Source: Oscarella lobularis (taxonomy: Eukaryota; Porifera; Homoscleromorpha; Homosclerophorida; Oscarellidae). Taken from it: a DNA stretch of 64,000 bases. The position numbers and the translations under genes are program-made. Position 1 is the stretch's first letter; every line of letters begins with the position of its first letter. This document shows, in pieces, positions 52,523 to 62,276 of this stretch. The notes below the pieces were generated by a model. It did no database searches, was not told where the DNA came from, and saw nothing but the letters and a program-made list of their open reading frames with translations. Where the stretch lies: positions 1,426,001-1,490,000 of the forward strand of contig NC_089191.1 in NCBI RefSeq assembly GCF_947507565.1, in the 5' to 3' direction.

Positions 52523-55481
52523 ATGTCGCGTATAATGGAAAGCGGGGGAGCTATAGGCACGTCACCCAAAACCACTGAAAAGAAGCAGTACAGCGAGAAA
52601 ACTAATTTTTCCTACACGATCGAGGCATTCGTCCACGGAAAGGACACCTCTGAACACGGATTTCTCCTCGATGTGAAAAAGGCGCCAGATGGCCCTCGCA
52701 AGTAAGCCGCGTGTTCGCTCTTTGCGACGGTTACGTCACGCTTCCGTTGTCAGAGACATATATGGCTCTGTTGGCATTGCGTCAGCATGCCATCATAGTC
52801 ACGTGCCGAAGTGGGCGCTATGATGATTTCTTGTCTCTGATAGGAAGTGCTTCATGACTACGATTACTCTCCGAAACGCAAAATTATTTGAAGAAGCTAT
52901 CAATAAGGAGTTTCAGGCTGAAGACGGCGTCCTTTATTCAATGCTGTCAAGCTCCGAACTGAGCAAGTATTTTCAGAGGCAGCTGGGCGCATATGAAAGC
53001 AAAGAGACAAGACGAACCTACAAACTCGTCACCATGATTGGAAGAGTAAAAGTGAGGGACGAATATCTATGGATTATAGATGAAAAGGTTTTGAAAATTT
53101 TACGCAATTCAATCGCTCAAGCTCTTCATAGATTGTCTTTCGCGACGATGGATGTTTAGTCGAACCGGAGGATGTGTTGATTGTCGTTCGACTTCGATCG
53201 AAGGATGTTTTGCCTAAAGTGGCTTTTCCAAAGGTTCATCCCAGCCATTGCTTGGACATTGTATCCAGATTGTCTCAAGCAGCTATTAGCGCTATGCCGC
53301 ATCTGAAAGGTTTTTAAAAACATCCTTTGCGTTGAATTTATTGATAGTAATAATGCAATATAGGAATTGTTTACATCGCACTCGCGGGCGCTGCAATGCT
53401 GATGCATTCAAACGTCATCAAAGAGAAGAGAGGAAACGCTCCTGTTGTGTTATTTCATGGTCGAGTATCGACCGGCAAGACCACGATGGCGAAAGTGGCA
53501 CTTAGCTGCATAGGACTGAGCTCGGTGAGATGTTGCAGATATTTTATGGTTGGCTTAAAAATTAAAATACGGTCTTTCAGCGTGTCTTTGGAAAGCTGTC
53601 GCCTAGAAATTTAGTCGCAAAAGCTAGCACAACTACGATTGGATTTCTAGTGGAGGATCCGAAAGAACTTTCGGAAGTCGATGACGCGCTCGTAGACGTC
53701 TATAATGAAACGACGTATTCGACGTTTAAAAGAGGAAATCAAACTCCCCAATGCTCGTTCATGGTGACCTCAAACATGGACCTGGGAGACAGGGCAAGGT
53801 ATGAATAAGAGCTACAACTGGGAGGAGACGTTTACAATAATAAGTGCAATTTTAGAACTTTGAGTCGATGGGTGATCATCCCCATGAACGAGCAAATAAA
53901 GCAGCAAACGCCGGAAGAAAGAGAAAGCCAGCGCATTTTAAGAGCTTTATTTAATGAATCTTCATCAGCGGTATCCTATTTCATTAGTCTTGGGCACAGG
54001 TAAGACTGGGATCGCGTGTGCAAACTTAAACGTTCTTCATTTTGTTTTTAGGTACGTCAATGAAGGAGCTGATTCCGTGTCATCAATGACAGACACCGTC
54101 GCTCCTCTTCTACCACGATGCATAGAACGAGTTTGGAATGGGTACGCTGACTTGTTGTGGTTTGCAACAGAAGTAATGAACGTGTGAGAACTCTTACTTG
54201 TATGTCAACTCGTTTGATTCTAGATTGCTAATGATCTCGGCGTGCCGAAGACATTTGTTTGGGATTCGTTTACTCCTCTTTGCCCTCAGATTGACGAGAT
54301 GCAAGCAACAGTTGTGGAAACGATTCAGTATGACCGCGTTCTTACTGTTCTGGCCGAAACAATTTGCGCAACGGCCGTGACTCTCCGCTTGGAATCGCTT
54401 GAAGTTAGATCTTTCTTGTGGCCTTTTTAGCAACGTGCAGTACTCTATTTATTTAGGTGCAATCGTTTTCAAAAATCGTTAAAAGCAGAAGCCACGCCAA
54501 CAAGAACTGTCTGGCAATTTATTATGATGTATTCGGCAGGTACATGAAAGAAGCGAATATAAAGCAGCGTCCTGAGACTACTTCAACGACCATGAAGCAG
54601 ATGTTTCTACAGCGAAAAGGTAATCGTCTACCCTCAATGGGTATGACGCAAGCTGCTAGATATTTCGTCAATAATGAAACAGTCAAAGTGCGAAGTCCCC
54701 ATATTTACTTCGGCTGTTTTTCTGAGAAAGATCAGAAAAGACTTGAGTCTGGTAAAACGCCAAAACCAAAATAATCTGAGTAAAACACGAGAAAATTTTG
54801 CTATTGTTAGTGATTCAAGATGGACGGCAGTCTTTGAACGAATCCGACTGTGAAGAGCTCCTCGGACCTTCGGCGCAGAATTGCGACGACTCTGAGGCAG
54901 CTGAGACAGACGCGGAAGACACCGAAACGACGTCTGGAAGTGGCAGCGGCAACGCTGGAGTGGCGGCTACTGGAAGACGCGACGCCGTAACGACGTCTGG
55001 AAGTGGCAGCGGCAACGCTGCAGTGGCGGCTGCTGGAAGACGCGACGCCGGAACGACGTCTGGAAGTGGCAGCGGCGACGCCGGAACGACGTCTGGAAGT
55101 GGCAGCGGCAACGCCAGAACGACGTCTGGAAGTGGCAGCGGCAACGCTGGAGTGGCGGCTGCTGGAAGACGCGACGCCGTAACGACGTCTGGAAGTGGCA
55201 GCGGCAACGCTGGAGTGGCGGCTACTGGAAGACGCGACGCCGGAACGACGTCTGGAAGTGGCAGCGGCAACGCTGGAGTGGCGGCTACTGGAAGACGTAG
55301 CGACGATTCCGGAAATGCAAAGAAGAAAAAGAGAAAAGAAAGAAACTTTCATCAGGTACGTTGTACTTCGAAAGAAACCTGCTTATCATAGCGAATTCTT
55401 AGATTCAGGGAGCTTGAACAATCCACAGAAGAAGAAATCGTCAGAGGAATCGCCGGGAAACGGTTCATGTTTATGAAATAG
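52523..55481 (+). CDS. P-loop ATPase encoded by the MULE (multi-exon)
   Basis: About eleven exons. N-terminal exons: KQYSEKTNFSYTIEAFVHGK, then (52844 on) TTITLRNAKLFEEAINKEFQ and YKLVTMIGRVKVRDEYLWII. The ATPase core starts at 53363: AGAAMLMHSNVIKEKRGNAP, Walker A in VVLFHGRVSTGKTTMAK, Walker B-like TTTIGFLVEDPKELSEVDDA, VDVYNETTYSTFKRGNQTP, sensor-like CSFMVTSNMDLGDRAR and TLSRWVIIPMNEQ with a possible arginine finger. It then runs through KTFVWDSFTPLCPQIDEMQ and AIYYDVFGRYMKEANIKQ to a C-terminal tail with a repeated TTSGSGSGNAGVAATGRRDA block and RGIAGKRFMFMK. The core resembles DUF927/SF3-like ATPases of phage and invertebrate mobile elements ('DDP...L...NG...KP...SN'). No primase or endonuclease motif is seen. 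Introns of about 40-140 bp join in frame, so the gene appears intact. It may be a transposition regulator (TnsC-like role) or replication helicase (inference). Confidence 0.75.
54929..55305 (+). repeat. 63-bp in-frame repeat in the ATPase C-terminal tail
   Basis: Units of 63 bp (21 codons, TTSGSGSGNAGVAATGRRDA plus one residue), five or more copies, with two shortened units in the middle. All lie in frame with the ATPase gene. Confidence 0.9.
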
Positions 55482-56219
55482 GCGCCCAACAGTCCAACTA
55501 ACTTGCGCCTTTGTTTAGACTCGGCAGCGAAGCGCAAGAAAAGGAGCGAGGCGGATCGCCTCCTGGATCAACTTCATCCCGATTTTCATCGTTGAGTTTT
55601 GTTTTTTGGACACTGTGTTCTGCGTAACGTCGTCCAATTCACGTCGTACTGTGTTTTTGATCTGTTTTATGTACGTCGTGAATATGATATCTAGTTGCGC
55701 GCGCTAGCAAGCTCGAAGAAGATGTCGACCGAAACTGATGGAAAAGGTGGTCTTGTTTTGACACAAAAGAGGTATTCGATTAGCGTTTCTCGTCCTTAAT
55801 TGGGCCGCAGCCTATTCTGCGGCTTGACCGTTCAAGCGACCTTACTTTTCCTTCCTAAAAAAAAAATTAGTAAGGGTCTGCCCAGACTGAATCCTGCCAT
55901 TGTTGACTTTCACAGCTTTCATAGTACCTGTTGCCATGTAGTCGTGATAGCATGGCATGGGGCATTGTGGCAATGTTGCAGTATGACAGTAAACTTTTAG
56001 AGGCAGAGGAGTGTGGCACCGTGGCAACGGGGGAGCTGAACATTGGGAAAATGACATCCGATTCCTCCTATGCTATGCGCTAACGATATTGCGCCAGGGA
56101 GCATCACTCAGTTTGTACTGGCAGAAGATGTACTAAACTTTTTCTGCCACACTGTCACACTACTTTCACGAACACATTTCCCAAGAGTACAAGCCATTTC
56201 TCTAGCTCAGGGGTTGAGT
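55482..56219. other. MULE right arm, no firm gene
   Basis: A possible extra exon (55519-55594, DSAAKRKKRSEADRLLDQLH) follows the ATPase stop. Otherwise the region is non-coding, with one GTGATAGCATGGCATGGGGC block shared with the left-arm repeats. Confidence 0.4.
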
Positions 56220-56370
56220 GTGGCACCGTGGCAGCTGGGCGGCCACGGCGCCATGCACATTGCCACGCTGCCACGCTGCCACGCTGCCACATTGCCACGT
56301 TGTCCACGTTGCCACGTTTTCCACGTTGTCCACGTTGTCCACGTTGCCACGCTGCCATAATGCCGCGTTG
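56220..56370 (-). repeat. 9-bp GCCACGCTG/CCACGTTGT array, right subterminal
   Basis: Four GCCACGCTG copies (~56260-56300) followed by CCACGTTGT-type copies. The reverse complement, CAGCGTGGC, matches the CAACGTGGC array of the left arm, so the two arms carry related repeats in inverted orientation. Confidence 0.85.
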
Positions 56371-56841
56371 CCCCAATTATCGCAATGTCACGCGATGTTA
56401 AGTTCCTCTACGTTACGGTGTCACGACAGTCACATTGGCACCATTGCCGAGTAAATACACTGACCTATAACCTCTACCACAGTATGAGTGCATCATTATT
56501 AAAACTACATGCAAAACTACTTTTCTTGTGTACAGAGGTTCCCCTCGCCACAGTGCTCCCTGCGCGACTTAGACCTAAGTACTTCCAGTAGTCCACAAAC
56601 GAGCATCTACCAACCTCTGTAACACACATATACAGTATGTGCGTGCATCACTAATATACAGTTTAGTGCGTGCATCACTAATATGCGGACATTGCATGAG
56701 CACTCAAATCACATTCGTTTGCGTCATTGCACGTCCAACTACTCTACCTTTAATATCAAAAAATATCATTATAATATAACATAGAATAATATATAAAATA
56801 GAATATAAAAACGCACAAGACTACACTAATAGGCGTATTTA

Positions 56842-56879
56842 GAGTGCGCTACGGCTCGTTTCTGCGAATAAGCTCACTC
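56842..56879 (-). repeat. MULE right terminal inverted repeat
   Basis: Reverse complement of the left end with about five mismatches. Confidence 0.9.
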
Positions 56880-56888
56880 TATACTCCA
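56880..56888. repeat. 9-bp target site duplication TATACTCCA (right)
   Basis: Pairs with 45394-45402. Confidence 0.9.
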
Positions 56889-56965
56889 CTAGGTGAAATA
56901 TAATTCCAGCAGGCGGAATTTATACTCCGCTTAGTGGAGTAAAAATTCCAACAGAATGAATTTAA
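56889..56965. repeat. 1.2-kb tandem repeat, part between MULE and piggyBac
   Basis: CTAGGTGAAATATAATTCCA, GCAGGCGGAATTTATACT and GGAGTAAAAATTCCA align with 60466-60540. The unit is interrupted again at TTAA by piggyBac. Confidence 0.85.
56962..56965. repeat. TTAA target site (left)
   Basis: TTAA directly before CCCTTTCACCGT. The right copy is at 59337-59340. Confidence 0.95.
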
Positions 56966-57146
56966 CCCTTTCACCGTTGATTACTGGCTAGTCAGTGTTA
57001 GCGCACGCACCCTGTATCTCTGTGGATTTGTACTGTACATGAAAAGCTTACTAAACGCATACGGGAGCCTCTCAACATGTGCTTGAACGCGTGTGCGCAT
57101 AGATTTGAACCCGGTTACTATGAAATAACATGACTGACGTCATCGC

Positions 57147-59104
57147 ATGTCAGACATGGCGAGTAGAAGGGCGTGTCACGCTCGAACTCTCGATAGAATG
57201 GTTGGATACGCGATTTTGGAAGCAGAAGACATAGACGACGACATAGAAGAGCGATTCGATCCTTTGGATGGTAAGGTTTCTGAAGAAGTTTTCAAAAAAT
57301 TCCTACTAACGGATGTTGTCCTAGCTTACGAACCGGAAACTGCCGAAAGCGAATAATGGAACGATTCGGAGCCTGAGGAAGTTCCTCAACAACAGTTTCG
57401 GCGTGCGAATCGATCACCCGAACGCGAAACAGTGCAAATGGAGTGCGATGACGAGCCTCCGTCTCCTTCAGGTAACGCCCACTTTTTTTGCAGTTCAACG
57501 TCTGTCACGTTTGTGACTAAATTTTACTACAGGCGTCGATTTTGATAATTTATTTCCTTCGCGATGGTATGAGTTCTTTCCTCATCCAATGATGGAGTTC
57601 AACGAACGAAATGGCCCTGAAATTGCACTTCCTGGCGACGCCGGTGCTCTTCGCTTTTTCGACAGAAGAAATTTGGGACATGATTGTCGCCAACACCAAC
57701 AACTATGCGGAGTGGAAGCGAGGGCAAAGTGAAACTGTTGGCCGTCCCTGGGCACCAGTTACAAAACCGGAAATGAAGGCATTTATCGGAGTTACCATTT
57801 TGATGGGCATTCTAAAGTTCCCAAGACTCGAGGATTATTGGCAAGAGTCGTGCAAGTATCTCCGCACAGACCTCGCCGAAGTTTTCTCATCTGTTCGATA
57901 CCAACAAATCAGCAGATTTCTCCACATCTCGGATCGAACACAAGATCTGCCGCGCAACCCCGGCGATGAGAGTCAACATGACAGACTGCAGAAAGTTCGT
58001 CCATTGATTGACCACTGCGGTTTGAAGTTCAAAGATTTGTATCAAGTGGGCAAGCACATAACGGTCGATGAAGCAATGATACCTTTCAAAGGGAAATGGG
58101 GAATAAAACAGTACATGAAAGATAAACCCCATAAGTGGGAAATCAAAGCTTTTGTCCTCGCCGACGCAACCAACGGATACATCACGCGTTTCTTCATCTA
58201 CACGAAAAAATCGGTTGAAACCCAATATCCTGAAGTAGGTCTTTGTACGCAAGCGGTGCTTGATCTCGTCGAGGACTTTCATCACAAGGGTCCTGTCTTA
58301 TATACCGACAATTATTATACAAGCCCGGACCTGTACATGACTCTACATGGGTATGACATCTACGCCACTGGTACCCTTCGAATAAGCAGGAAGGGCTGCC
58401 CTAAAGAGCTGGCAAAATCGCAACTTCCTACTAAGTCTAGGGTAAGGAGAGGCTTTTACAAGCACCTGTCGAAGGGGCCATTGACCGCAGGCGTCTGGTT
58501 TGACAGAAGATACGTCTATTTTTTGTCAACATCACATCTTCCCAGTCTGCCGGACTTCACTATCGCGACGACAGAACGTCGAGACGGCGCAAGAAAAGTT
58601 GACGTGTTGTGTCCCCCGCCTTAATTGCCAGATTACGTCAAGTACATGAGAGGGGTTGATAGGGGTGATCAGATGGTTGCTCTCTACGGTTCGGGCCGAA
58701 AGAGTGTAAAGGCATGGAAGAGAATTTTCTTCTATTTGTTGGAATGCTCAATGCTAAACTGCTACATTATCGAAGGGCATTTCAACGAGCGTCACCACCT
58801 AAAAGGGCGAAGGAAAAGAGACATGAAAGAATTCAAAACGGAGCTAGCAGAGCAGCTGATTAGCGGATTTTGCGCGCGCGGAAAGAAGGTGCAAGACGAC
58901 CACCCTGAATTGCGACTAAATCCTGCTTTGGGGCATCTTCCCGTATTCGATGAGGAGAAAAGGAGCCGAAATTGCGTTCTCTGTAGTAGTAAGCGTCTTC
59001 CCCGAAGCCAGACGAGTATACGATGCTCTGTCTGCAAGGTTCATCTCTGCATTTGCGGTAAAAGGAACTGCTTCTACGAATACCATACAACCAAGGAGAT
59101 CTAA
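57147..59104 (+). pseudogene. piggyBac transposase, nearly intact
   Basis: The N-terminus (57147 on) is acidic (LEAEDIDDDIEERFDPLDG). Next comes a short intron (GGTAACGCC..TACAG, about 57472-57532) and the DDE domain: TVDEAMIPFKGKWGIKQYM (first Asp), GPVLYTDNYYTSPDLYMTLH (second Asp), MRGVDRGDQMVALYG (third Asp). The C-terminus carries the cysteine-rich CRD (CVLCSSKRLP, CSVCKVHLCICGKRNCFYEY). Three lesions: TAA at ~57354, a one-base shift at the run of T near 57654 (between ALRFF and STEEIWDMI), and TAA at 58622 just before LPDYVKYMRG. All catalytic and zinc residues are kept. It was probably active recently and is now dead unless the lesions are errors. Total length is normal for the family (~600 aa). 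Confidence 0.9.
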
Positions 59105-59157
59105 CATTTCACGTCTATGATTTTTGATGTCGTGTAAGTTGTGCTTCTTCAAAAAAA

Positions 59158-59163
59158 AATAAA
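59158..59163 (+). promoter_or_regulatory. Polyadenylation signal AATAAA of piggyBac
   Basis: AATAAA 54 bp after the transposase stop, before the right inverted repeat. Confidence 0.6.
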
Positions 59164-59336
59164 CAACAAAAAATTCAATTAGTTACTATGGCAACCGGAC
59201 ATGTGCCGCTGAATGTAAAACGTTTCGCTGATCAAAAAAATATACCTTTGCTAGGTGAAAAGACGCCCATGTTGGCCATTATTCAAACTTCCCGCGCTTA
59301 GTCTTCTGCGCAGGTCTATTGACTACGGTGAAAGGG

Positions 59337-60546
59337 TTAAACTTCACTAGGCGGAGCGAGTTGCAGACACTTGTACCTCGGGCATTTATTTTATTCACGG
59401 GTCAGAAAAAACGTGAAGAAAAGATTTAGTTCTTTAGAAAGCGTGTTTCTGGCTTCGGGCTAATAATAGGCAGATCTCGCATTTACGCTACCTCCATAAA
59501 ATCTGTCGCATTCTTTCAAGGCTTTTCCCGAGTCCTTGATGGAGGGTTGTTGCGTCTAAATGTAGAAAATGGCGTACACAATTGACATCAATCTCGACGG
59601 AGTTGTACCTGTACTCGACCAATTGCGTCAAGGCGTTGTACGGTTTTCCCTTCTTGTTCAGTAAAGCCTATTTTGATAATATCACTGCCAAATACAATTT
59701 TAAAAATCGTCCAAAACAATTTTATAAATCGCCTAGTACGATTTTAAAATGGTCCAAGCCAATTTTAAATAAGTCAAAGACTATTTCAAAAATAGTCCAA
59801 GACAATTTAAAAATAGAAATGCCAACTAGCTAATGTAGAACTATAATATGAAAAGAGAAAATCAATACGTAAATTACAAGGACATACGTACTGCCGCGGC
59901 TTCCACAATTATTCCTTTAGAGAAATTAAAGTCAGTGTATAAATAAGTATCTAAACTTTCTTCTTACGTCCTTGTAAACTTTTGATACGCGAAACTTGAA
60001 AGAAAACCAGCCTAAATACATATGCTAAAACTTACTCTCTTGTTTTAATGCAATTGCTGGTGAGAATTAAAACAATTCACGCAGTTTTAATTAACGTTAA
60101 ATTGGATCTTACTGTGAGAAACTTTTCCGCGGTGCGGTGCTGGTAGTGGTGGCGGAGGCTGTGGTGATGGTGGCGATGGTGGTGGCGGTAGGGTTGCTAG
60201 AGAGAATTAGAACCAATCACGAAGGTAATCAACAATAAATTTAGATAGGATCCGACCCTGAAGATAGTCGCCAAACTCAGGTAGCGGTGGTGGAAGAAGT
60301 GGTAATTCTACAGGCAGTAACTTAATTTCCAACCAATTTAAACTAAAGTAGAACATTTTTGTGCAAACACTACTAAAAGCACCATTACGTTTAATTAATT
60401 GTAAACTTACGCGAAACACTAACTGAACTATCATTCGATTCCACTAGGCGGAATTTATACTTCACTAGGCGAAGTATAAATTACAGCAGGCGGAATTTAT
60501 AATACGTCTACTGGAGTAAAAATTCCAGCGGACGGAATTTATACTT
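59337..60546 (-). repeat. 1.2-kb tandem repeat, unit 1
   Basis: The unit starts at ACTTCACTAGGCGGAGCGAG (59341), and the same sequence restarts at 60547, a period of about 1206 bp. It contains iterated AAAATxGTCCAAxACAATTTTA words, a GGTGGTGG microrepeat (60130-60190) and a minus-strand frame (VEYRYNSVEIDV; KLLPVELPLLPPPLPEFGDY). The same sequence families occur at 21716-22700. Function unknown. Confidence 0.75.
60415..60546. repeat. Paralogous empty site for both the MULE and piggyBac
   Basis: This segment carries ATCATTCGATTCCACTAGGC, then TTATACTTCACTAGGCG (MULE site equivalent), and later GGAATTTATACTTTACTAGG (piggyBac site equivalent), without any insertion. Confidence 0.85.
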
Positions 60547-61085
60547 TACTAGGCGGAGCGAGTTGCAGACACTTGTACCTCGCGGATACATTTATTTTCT
60601 CGCCAGAAAGTGCGAAAAGAACAAAAAATCTTTCCAAAACCTCTTTCTGACCGACCCCGACGTAAAGCTAGAGCGGGTATTAATCAGCGTACCTCGTCCT
60701 CTATAAAAAGTGTCTTAGTCCTGAAATAATACTGACTGCTTCTTTCCTGGATTGTTGCGTATAAATGTAAAAATATTGCGTACATAATTGAATGTCAATC
60801 TCGACGGAGTTGTACCTGTATTCGACCAATCTCGTGAAGGCGTTTTACGTTGCTTCACAACTCTTCGTTTCCAGTAAAGCCAATTCTGATAATATTACTG
60901 ACAAATACAATATTAATCAGATGATAGGCAATCTTCAGACGACAACAGAGGCAATGTCAAGTCATGTTCTCAACGTTCTGGAGGAACAGAAAACGATGAA
61001 AAGGACCATGGTAAATTTAAGAGACGTGGGTAGATCAGCTAAAAGAGGCAGGAATGAAACTCTGGCTGCGTTTTACGCTTCATGA
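60547..61085. repeat. 1.2-kb tandem repeat, unit 2 (partial)
   Basis: GGCGGAGCGAGTTGCAGACA to about 60905 aligns with unit 1. After this it diverges into a plus-strand stretch with a coiled-coil-like frame (QMIGNLQTTTEAMSSHVLNV, LEEQKTMKRTMVNLRDVGRS) ending at 61083. Confidence 0.6.
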
Positions 61086-62276
61086 TTGAAGCAGTCAAGC
61101 GCCGGCGCTTCTAACAGTTGGCAACAAGAAAGGCGCTAAACAGAGAATGCAGGATACTGTTATAAACCTCATTTATCATCACTTAAAAGAACTCTGAGAA
61201 TACAGCTTTCAACTTTTTGCTGCCTGTCACACAGTTCACCCACGCATAAGGTTCCCACGTGACCCTCCCCAAGACTTGTCGGCGGAATTTAAAATTAGAA
61301 AGACGTAGCATTGTTTCGCAAACGCGCAACGATAGTAGCATAATTTCTCTAAGATTTCGTCGAAGGATTAGTCGATCGCATGCATGCTGATCGAGTACTC
61401 CTTCATGATAGTGCAAAAGCACTTTTCCTCGTTTTTTGCGTCGATCCCTTAACAACAGTCCTAGTTCTTTCTGTGAAACGAAAAGAAAAGGAAAGTTGCC
61501 GCTATGCTGTGTCCGCATGTAGTTGGAAAACGTATTTTAATGAAAGGGTACCCAAACTCTATTAACCGGAAAGACTCTACGGTTCTCTGATTTATTGATG
61601 CCGACCTTGCGCTAATATTTAACAAACAAACTGCTTAGCAGAAACAAAATGATTTAGACCGTGTACAGTGCTAGGATCGGCGGGACAAACTCTGCGGGAC
61701 AGTTCAGCTATATTGTCTTCCGAGAGGTCAATGTCTACATCGGGAACTGTTACTGTATTTTGCATCTCGTCGTTTGTAGATGGCACAGGTCCGTTGTCTT
61801 GAGCGAGGCGAATTGCCCTAAACTGAAGTGAAGTGTAACGGAATCTCGATACTCTTTGATGCATCAGTGAACTCATCTAAAGATTCGTGCTGAGGTGATG
61901 AGCATTCTTCGTTGTCGTCACCATCGTCCCCAGTCATATCAATAAAGTGTCTATACAGTAGTAAATTGGTGACACAGTGGTAGTGGTCGGAAAAAGCGGC
62001 AAAACTGACATTTCAGATTTGCTGTCCTCGTCATTGCGGTCGCTTTTCTCTCCTTTTCGTTTGTCCTCTTAGAGCTTATCGAGCGAGTAGTCGCCAACGT
62101 CGAGATCTTCGGCGGCCTCTTCGGTTCTAATCACAAATTTCCTTAGTCAGACGATATGTATTATACATCCGTTATGCCTCGCATACTCTTGCACTCTGTA
62201 CGGGCAATTATCAACGTGTTCCCTCATTTCAGCCATTGTTTGGCTTTTTTAACAATGCGGACAGTTCACAATAATC
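61086..62276 (-). other. Unidentified minus-strand frames
   Basis: 61518-61183 (111 aa, basic) and 61876-61619 followed upstream by acidic pieces (EEAAEDLDVGDYSLDKL near 62110) could be remnants of transposase N-termini. None can be identified. Confidence 0.3.

Larger units (their letters stand above)
45403..56879. mobile_element. 11.5-kb Mutator-like element (MULE) with two spliced genes
   Basis: 11,477 bp between exact 9-bp duplications. The ends form an imperfect ~38-bp inverted repeat. The left reads GAGCGTGCC and the right, read inward, GAGTGAGCT, followed in both by the same 25 bp starting TATTCGCAGAAACGAGCC. Inside are a plus-strand MULE transposase gene (49020-52208), a plus-strand P-loop ATPase gene (52523-55481), and repeat-rich arms of 3.6 kb and 1.4 kb. 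Subterminal 9-bp CARCGTGGC-type repeats are inverted between the arms. The flanks join into a continuous 1.2-kb repeat unit, giving an empty-site comparison at 60430-60500. Confidence 0.9.
56966..59336 (+). mobile_element. Full-length piggyBac transposon
   Basis: 2371 bp. The ends read CCCTTTCACCGT inward on both sides (12-bp perfect inverted repeat) with TTAA on each flank. It contains one transposase gene on the plus strand. Inserted into the 1.2-kb repeat. Confidence 0.95.

Noticed and set aside
54807-55352. 181-aa and 151-aa minus-strand frames rich in Ser/Arg or Pro/Leu
   Set aside because: Shadows of the 63-bp repeat in the plus-strand ATPase tail.
52523-55481. Viral (parvovirus-type) replication helicase integration
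   Set aside because: The Walker A environment is reminiscent, but there is no rolling-circle endonuclease, the gene is heavily spliced, and it lies inside defined MULE ends. A transposon ATPase is the better explanation.
57085-57115. tRNA gene or B box in the left end of piggyBac
   Set aside because: GGGTTCAAATC-like B box on the minus strand, but no A box or cloverleaf around it; chance similarity.
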